A stretch of 9,089 bases of DNA from Candidatus Schekmanbacteria bacterium. GTDB taxonomy: Bacteria > Schekmanbacteria > GWA2-38-11 > J061. The notes below the pieces were generated by a model that saw only the letters and a program-made list of their open reading frames with translations, searched no databases and was not told the DNA's origin. A program made the position numbers and the translations under genes. The DNA lies in the NCBI GenBank assembly GCA_003695725.1, contig RFHX01000157.1, forward strand, positions 1 through 9,089, given 5' to 3'. This document shows, in pieces, positions 7,198-9,089 of this stretch. Within the stretch, counting starts at the first letter, position 1. Each line of letters begins with the position of its first letter.

Positions 7198-7923
7198 TTA
7201 CTGAATTTCTATTTTCCCCTTGAAAATTTTGACTTTTTTAAAACTGCCTGAATTGGTTTCAATAGCAAAATTTGTGCCTAAGATTGAAATGGTAATATTA
7301 AAAATGCCGGATAGATGAGGTTCAGAAATGTTTGTATTAAAAGATTTATTTATATGGTTTATAATGTTGTCCTTAAATAATTCTGTGTTGAATATGAGGG
7401 TACCTGCACCGTCAGTAAGAAGAGGTCCTGATGAATCGTTGGCAATCCAACTATGGGATTCTTTAATGCCTTTTTCCCGAAGTGAAGGGGATTTGATTCT
7501 ATAAAAAACACTTCTTTCAATTCCTTCATCAAGTGGGACGATTATTTTTGGCTTGCCATTTTTCTTTATGCGAAGCTTTACATTATATATTTTTCCTTTA
7601 AGTCGGTTTTTATCCTTTTCAAGGAGAAAGGAGAAGATAATTTTAAGTCGCTTTTTCTTTTTCGTAAGAGGAGTCAGCGACATTTCTATGGAAGGCAGGT
7701 CAGTTGAATCAAATACCTTTCCGGACTGCGGCTTTACGCCTTTTGCTTTCATTTTTTTGATTTTTTTGGCATTGATTATAGCTGTATCTGTTATTGTGCC
7801 TGCCTCGAAGATGATTTTTTTGTCTTTCAAAGAGAAATAAGATTTTCCTCCTATGGCAAAGGAGGGAAAAAATATATACAAGACAAGAATGGATAAGAAT
7901 ATTTTTATGGAATTTTTCTTCAT
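7198..7923 (-). CDS. Uncharacterised exported protein
   Basis: I do not recognise this 241-residue protein. Residues 1-25 are a clear signal peptide (MKKNSIKIFL, a hydrophobic run, then P-S-F-A-I-G-G). There is no lipobox Cys; the whole protein appears to lack Cys. The mature part is very rich in Lys and Ile and alternates hydrophobic and charged residues. Predicted beta strands include K-I-I-F-E-A-G, R-L-K-I-I-F-S-F-L-L, N-V-K-L-R-I-K, F-N-I-T-I-S-I-L-G and V-K-I-F-K-G-K-I-E-I. This suggests a beta-rich periplasmic or surface protein. A basic patch K-K-K-K-R-L-K lies at 88-94. The ATG at 7923 is chosen because the signal peptide starts there; no strong Shine-Dalgarno site is visible before it. 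Its stop codon is one base from the start of the TPR gene, so the two probably form one transcript and may act together. Confidence 0.75.
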   Translation of the reverse strand: MKKNSIKIFLSILVLYIFFPSFAIGGKSYFSLKDKKIIFEAGTITDTAIINAKKIKKMKAKGVKPQSGKVFDSTDLPSIEMSLTPLTKKKKRLKIIFSFLLEKDKNRLKGKIYNVKLRIKKNGKPKIIVPLDEGIERSVFYRIKSPSLREKGIKESHSWIANDSSGPLLTDGAGTLIFNTELFKDNIINHINKSFNTNISEPHLSGIFNITISILGTNFAIETNSGSFKKVKIFKGKIEIQ

Positions 7924-7964
7924 ACATTTAAATCATTAGCACGCCATTTTGAAGAAATCAAACA

Positions 7965-7993
7965 ATAATATTTTCTCTGATTGAAGTTCTAAA
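7965..7993 (-). promoter_or_regulatory. Possible promoter for the 7198-7923 / TPR unit
   Basis: On the minus strand TTTAGA (-35-like, 7988-7993, four of six matches) and TATTAT (-10-like, 7965-7970, five of six) are separated by 17 bases, about 40 bases before the ATG at 7923. The match is weak and the region is AT-rich, so chance is a real possibility. It is the best candidate found for a unit that must start in this gap. Confidence 0.3.
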
Positions 7994-8039
7994 CACTTAC
8001 TGCATCGATTGATAAAATTGTGAATTATTTTTTTTAAAG

Positions 8040-8068
8040 TTGACACTTTTTATGCATAACATTATAAA
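8040..8068 (+). promoter_or_regulatory. Strong sigma70-type promoter for the lipoprotein genes
   Basis: A perfect TTGACA (-35, 8040-8045) is separated by exactly 17 bases from TATAAA (-10, 8063-8068; five of six matches). Transcription would start near 8075, leaving a leader of about 50 bases that carries the strong ribosome-binding site of the first lipoprotein gene. This is the best promoter match in the window and predicts high expression. Confidence 0.7.
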
Positions 8069-8110
8069 ATTAATAATTGATGGACTTGAAACTGTAACTT
8101 TTATTGTAGA

Positions 8111-8118
8111 AGGAGGTG
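8111..8118 (+). promoter_or_regulatory. Strong ribosome-binding site (AGGAGGTG)
   Basis: AGGAGGTG is an almost full-length anti-Shine-Dalgarno match, placed 7 bases before the ATG at 8126. It fixes the start of the small lipoprotein and is much stronger than any ribosome-binding site on the minus strand. Confidence 0.85.
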
Positions 8119-8125
8119 TTAAATT

Positions 8126-8413
8126 ATGAGAAAGTTTTTTGTTCTAATGCTTGTTTTATCTGTTACAGTAGTGTTTTTTTCAGCATGTGTGCAGTTGAAT
8201 GCCGATGTGCCTGAAATTAAAACAGCAGAAGATGTGCTTAGCAAGGCTTGGGAAGCCGGGGCTGATGTAAAAGCTGCATATGAATACAACAGTGCAAAAG
8301 CATATCTTGAAGCGGCAAAGCATGAAAAGGAAGAAAACGATTATGATGCAGCTCGCAAGTTTGCGGCAAAGGCAGTTGAGCAGGCAAATAAGGCACTTGA
8401 AAAATCGAAGTAA
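8126..8413 (+). CDS. Small helical lipoprotein (DUF4398-like)
   Basis: The 95-residue product starts with a lipoprotein signal peptide, MRKFFVLMLVLSVTVVFFSA, followed by Cys21. Ser-Ala precedes the Cys as expected, although the -3 residue is Phe rather than Leu. The mature part is almost entirely alpha-helical and rich in Ala, Lys and Glu. Two related helices, A-E-D-V-L-S-K-A-W-E-A-G-A and S-A-K-A-Y-L-E-A-A-K-H-E-K, lead to N-D-Y-D-A-A-R-K-F-A-A-K-A, a pattern typical of DUF4398-type lipoproteins. In other bacteria such proteins often sit beside OmpA-family proteins, and here the next gene is a PKD lipoprotein. A role in envelope spacing or peptidoglycan/outer-membrane attachment is inference, and the family assignment is from pattern only. 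A strong promoter and ribosome-binding site suggest an abundant protein. Confidence 0.85.
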   Translation: MRKFFVLMLVLSVTVVFFSACVQLNADVPEIKTAEDVLSKAWEAGADVKAAYEYNSAKAYLEAAKHEKEENDYDAARKFAAKAVEQANKALEKSK

Positions 8414-8438
8414 TTACTTGTTATGATATTTTGTATTT

Positions 8439-8444
8439 GGAGGA
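8439..8444 (+). promoter_or_regulatory. Ribosome-binding site (GGAGGA)
   Basis: GGAGGA lies 7 bases before the ATG at 8452 and fixes that start. The bases after it (TTAAATTATGA) are identical to those at the start of the preceding lipoprotein gene. Confidence 0.8.
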
Positions 8445-8451
8445 TTAAATT

Positions 8452-9089
8452 ATGATAGACAGATTATTATCAAGGCTATGGATTATTGCTTTAGTAGTGT
8501 CTGTAGCATTTATTTTTGCCGGTTGTGCCGCTCAGCTTACAGGACAGCTTGATGCGGACAAAGCAAAGCTTTCTGAATTGGCAAAGTTGAGAAAAGATTA
8601 CTGCCCTGAAGGGGAGAGCCTCTTTGCACAAGCAGAAGCGCTTTTAGAGAATGCTACGCACGAAATCGTAGAAGAAGGAAATCACAAAGCAAAGTCTGCA
8701 GAGATGCTTGCAAAAGCAGAAAAATTGATGGCAGATGCTGAAAAGGCATACAATGAATGTAAACCTCCTAAACGCTACCACGCGCCTGTTGGAGCTATTT
8801 CATTGCCGGCAAAAGCTTATGCAGGTGATGAGGTTACCATAGATGGGAGCGGTTCTACAGATGCCGACAACGACCCTCTTACATATGAATGGGATCTTGG
8901 CGATGGCACAACAGCAAAGGGGAAAGTTGTAAAGCATACATATGAGAAAGAAGGCACATACAATGTAACTTTGAAGGTTTCAGATATCCTTTATGATGGC
9001 AAACCTGTAGCAAAAAGCATTACAATCGAGAAGAGACTTCCGGAAGTAATAGTCCTGAACGAGATTAATTATCACGATGTCAATTTTGC
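8452..9089 (+). CDS. PKD-domain envelope lipoprotein (partial, C-terminus outside window)
   Basis: The frame opens at 8452 and stays open for 212 codons to the window edge. Residues 1-24 form a lipoprotein signal peptide ending I-F-A-G before Cys25; the -3 residue is Phe, but Ala-Gly-Cys is typical. Residues about 32-104 are alpha-helical and Ala/Lys/Glu-rich, with E-A-L-L-E-N-A and A-E-K-L-M-A-D-A-E-K-A-Y. They include two Cys (51 and 103) that could form a disulfide clasping the helical hairpin. Residues about 112-194 are a PKD domain, with D-E-V-T-I-D-G-S-G-S-T-D-A-D-N-D, L-T-Y-E-W-D-L-G-D-G and H-T-Y-E-K-E-G-T-Y-N-V-T-L-K-V. The last visible residues (V-I-V-L-N-E-I-N-Y) could begin an OmpA/Pal-type peptidoglycan-binding domain, but too little is present to claim it. 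The gene is 38 bases after the small lipoprotein gene and probably shares its transcript. Confidence 0.85.
   Translation, partial: MIDRLLSRLWIIALVVSVAFIFAGCAAQLTGQLDADKAKLSELAKLRKDYCPEGESLFAQAEALLENATHEIVEEGNHKAKSAEMLAKAEKLMADAEKAYNECKPPKRYHAPVGAISLPAKAYAGDEVTIDGSGSTDADNDPLTYEWDLGDGTTAKGKVVKHTYEKEGTYNVTLKVSDILYDGKPVAKSITIEKRLPEVIVLNEINYHDVNF

Larger units (their letters stand above)
7924..8125. other. Divergent intergenic region
   Basis: This 202-base gap separates the leftward and rightward transcription units. It is AT-rich and contains a weak leftward and a strong rightward promoter candidate, whose cores lie about 45 bases apart (7993 to 8040). No reading frame with a plausible start, no tRNA-like fold, no clear riboswitch structure and no convincing operator palindrome were seen. 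Only the 6-base palindrome ATCGAT (8004-8009) was noted. Confidence 0.6.

Noticed and set aside
7709-7927. Minus-strand 72-codon frame starting four bases before the exported protein
   Set aside because: Its frame gives a Cys/His-rich implausible product, while the overlapping frame gives a clear signal peptide and a much longer protein.
7924-8125. Possible riboswitch, small RNA or attachment site in the divergent gap
   Set aside because: No stable extended hairpin, conserved riboswitch core or long direct repeat is visible; the gap is explained by promoters and leaders.
1-9089. CRISPR array, insertion sequence, toxin-antitoxin or phage-defence system
   Set aside because: No regularly spaced repeats, terminal inverted repeats, transposase, nuclease or defence-type motifs were seen on either strand.

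Overview
The window looks like chromosomal DNA from an AT-rich diderm (Gram-negative-type) bacterium. The evidence is two type II secretion genes (a GspC-like inner-membrane protein and a GspD-like outer-membrane secretin), lipoprotein signal sequences and a PKD-domain envelope lipoprotein. By eye the base composition is well below 50% GC, and the proteins are rich in Lys, Ile and Asn. I cannot assign a phylum safely; an uncultured or deep-branching, deltaproteobacteria-like lineage is only a guess. No tRNA, rRNA, CRISPR array, transposase or integrase was seen, so nothing marks this as a mobile region.

Layout: positions 1-7923 are read on the minus strand and 8126-9089 on the plus strand, with a divergent promoter region (7924-8125) between them. 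Read in transcription order, the minus strand begins with an uncharacterised exported protein (7198-7923) and a TPR-repeat exported protein (5982-7196). These two are separated by one base and are probably translationally coupled. A hairpin with a T-run (5935-5960) and a promoter with a consensus -35 box (5902-5931) lie between the TPR gene and the next unit. That unit is gspC (4967-5869), gspD (2468-4945), ffh (1116-2447) and an exported protein with two FxLYD-like repeats and a fibronectin type III domain (1-1090, cut by the window edge). Its intergenic gaps are only 21, 20 and 25 bases, so it reads as one operon.

On the plus strand a strong sigma70-type promoter precedes two lipoprotein genes with excellent Shine-Dalgarno sites. 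The first is a 95-residue helical lipoprotein (8126-8413). The second is a larger lipoprotein with a helical segment and a PKD domain (8452-9089, cut by the window edge).

Functionally the window is about export and the cell envelope. Ffh (SRP54) targets nascent membrane proteins to the Sec translocon, GspC and GspD form the inner-membrane/outer-membrane link of the type II secretion system, and the remaining products carry export signals. The placement of ffh directly behind gspCD is the most unusual contextual feature. I found no convincing evidence of a wholly new system; the least explained elements are the 7198-7923 protein with its coupled TPR partner, and the long low-complexity extensions of the secretin.
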